NCBI GenBank assembly: GCA_930367205.1 | Contig: OV884011.1 | Span: 47,319,754 to 47,383,753 of the forward strand | Source of the DNA: Acanthosoma haemorrhoidale | Lineage: Eukaryota > Arthropoda > Insecta > Hemiptera > Acanthosomatidae | Direction of reading: 5' to 3' | Length of the DNA stretch: 64,000 bases | In this document: one piece after another, positions 62,529-64,000 of the stretch | Numbering within the stretch: position 1 is the stretch's first letter | Layout of the letters: every line of letters begins with the position of its first letter | Program-made: the position numbers and the translations under genes | Notes under the pieces: generated by a model | Databases searched by the model: none | Seen by the model: the letters and a program-made list of their open reading frames with translations, nothing else | Told to the model about the DNA's origin: nothing

Positions 62529-63424
62529 ATCACTGTCGGGTCGTCACGAGGGGGGTGCCAAGTTACCCTAGTGAGGAAGTGAGGGTTGATTAGGCTATGA
62601 CAATTGTTTCATGACGGGTCTTATTACTGTACTATCTGACTCCATATTTGATAGGTATGTGCCCCGACAATGCACTATGTTCAGGAGAAGAGGTATAGGG
62701 TAGATATTGTAGGTAGTTTATGTGGTCTTGGAATGACCACGAATTCACACTCGGTATCTGAGGGTAGGGGAAAACCGTCTGGACCCCAAAAGCGAGTGTG
62801 AACCGGAGAGAGGCAGACTGACCTTGCCGTGGGAGACACTACTGGGTAAAGTTTGTAGGGCCACGGCAACCATTGTCTGCGAGGGAGAGGTCTCTCCCAA
62901 GGAGGTGCTAGTTTTAGCGAGATAAGGCAGAGAATCCCACTAGGAGAGTTAGGGGTCTGTCAGTGCCGGACTAAAACATAGCGAGGTTAGGAAAAGAGAT
63001 CCAGAGGTTATCATAAATGAGAAGGCCAAATCTTGAAACATCAGTGCAGCTGCAGGTCCACCAGTCAGAGAGCCGTTGTTAGAATGATTTACAGGCCAAC
63101 ACCCGGCCCTTTTTATAGTCAGTAGTGGCTGTTAGTAGCCAATCATCTGGGGTGTTACTCTGACCAACCACACCACAGGGTTGCGGTGACGTTTGCTTGT
63201 TCTAGGCTGTGACCCACCGGGGCCTGGGTCGCTTGCTACCTGCTTTTCCCTTCCAGGGCCTCTGACTAGTTTTTTGCAGCTGCGTCTTTTATTGTTTAGA
63301 ATATTTACACTGGTACACTTATGGTTTGGTAATGTTATTTACATTTGTTTAAATTAATTTACAATATATATACAATAGAGTATAGGGTGATTTATCTAAG
63401 GTGGTTAGTGGTCGCTACAATCAC
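62529..63424 (+). mobile_element. Second solo LTR of the same family, with 5-bp TSD
   Basis: The 886-bp copy at 62534-63419 begins TGTCGGG and ends GCTACA. It is flanked by ATCAC at 62529-62533 and 63420-63424. It is homologous along its length and in the same orientation as the 43504-44345 copy, but carries extra bases near both ends (for example before CTAGTGAGGAAGTGAGGG). The different duplications show two independent insertions, not a segmental copy. No internal retrotransposon genes are next to it. Confidence 0.88.
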
Positions 63425-64000
63425 GTTTGAGGATGATCTATGATAAGTCCGGGTTAAAGGATTGAAGTCGTTTTTTCATGATTCGTTGTTTATTTAAAAC
63501 GTGAAACCTCTATTTTCTCACCAATATCTGTTCTGGTCATTGTGAGTCCAATTAAATATTTCGACACCCTGAATAATGTTTGTATTTACTGGACTAGTCT
63601 CAAAATTTTATCTTGCCTTAGCGAAATTTTTAATTGTGTAATAATTTTATTCAAATTCCAATGTTTACATAATTACAATACTTTTATGCTAATATGCAAT
63701 GCATCTAGTCTAAAAAACAACAACAACTAACATCCTTAGTTCTTGACTATGAATAAGATATTCATTGAAGTGTCCCTGAATTTTAATTTTGGAAAAAATA
63801 TAAATGAAAACCTAACGACAAAAACAAAAACCATCTAAAATCTAATGGAAAATCATTTGCTTTTAATATATTATGTCCTGAGCCACTTATATTTGGGTAA
63901 TTTATATATGTTAGCAATGTTTTTAATTTTGTGATTATCACATTTAAAATATCTACAATTTATTAGATTAACCTTTGGATTGTAATGTAGTGTACCTAGA
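63425..64000. other. Downstream flank, no gene seen
   Basis: AT-rich sequence to the window end. Nothing recognised. Confidence 0.5.

Overview
The window is arthropod nuclear DNA, most likely insect (possibly hemipteran). It is AT-rich and gene-poor, full of decayed transposons, and has spliced genes with canonical GT-AG introns. Only one host gene is convincingly present: the 3' part of a visual system homeobox gene (Vsx, vertebrate Chx10/Vsx2 class; paired-like homeodomain plus CVC domain) on the + strand. Four exons are recognisable: 6284-6377 (basic lead-in to the homeodomain), 6608-6731 (homeodomain residues to 46), 49370-49544 (residues 47-60 plus the CVC domain) and 54359-54639 (C-terminus and stop). 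They join in phase. The large intron (42,638 bp) falls between homeodomain residues 46 and 47, the ancestral position in many paired-type genes. The first exon(s), with start codon and N-terminus, were not found and probably lie upstream of base 1. A long AT-rich 3' UTR probably runs to about 57.6 kb.

Region by region: 1-6.3 kb is upstream or intron sequence with three GC-richer islands and two non-LTR fragments. 6.3-6.7 kb holds two Vsx exons. 6.7-49.4 kb is the giant intron. It contains several GC-richer islands dense in homeodomain-type sites, which look like cis-regulatory elements of a developmental gene, and many mobile elements: a Jockey-like family with target-site duplications (TSDs), a second poly-A non-LTR family, a hAT miniature element with an 8-bp duplication, a mariner-type miniature element, a solo LTR, a relic of an uncharacterised transposon-associated gene family, and a very homogeneous 33-bp tandem array of 35 units at 30.2-31.3 kb. 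49.4-54.6 kb holds the last two coding exons; the intron between them carries another GC-rich island and a roughly 370-bp fold-back repeat. 57.6-64 kb is downstream DNA with a dead mariner and a second solo LTR.

The clearest results are the Vsx gene model; clusters of K50-type (TAATCC) and Q50-type (TAATTG) homeodomain sites that could serve cross- or auto-regulation; and a nested insertion at 24.6-26.0 kb, where a retrotransposon splits the relic gene and both duplicated flanks and both halves of the reading frame can still be read. No CRISPR array, rRNA or convincing tRNA was seen. All calls are by eye; no database search was possible.
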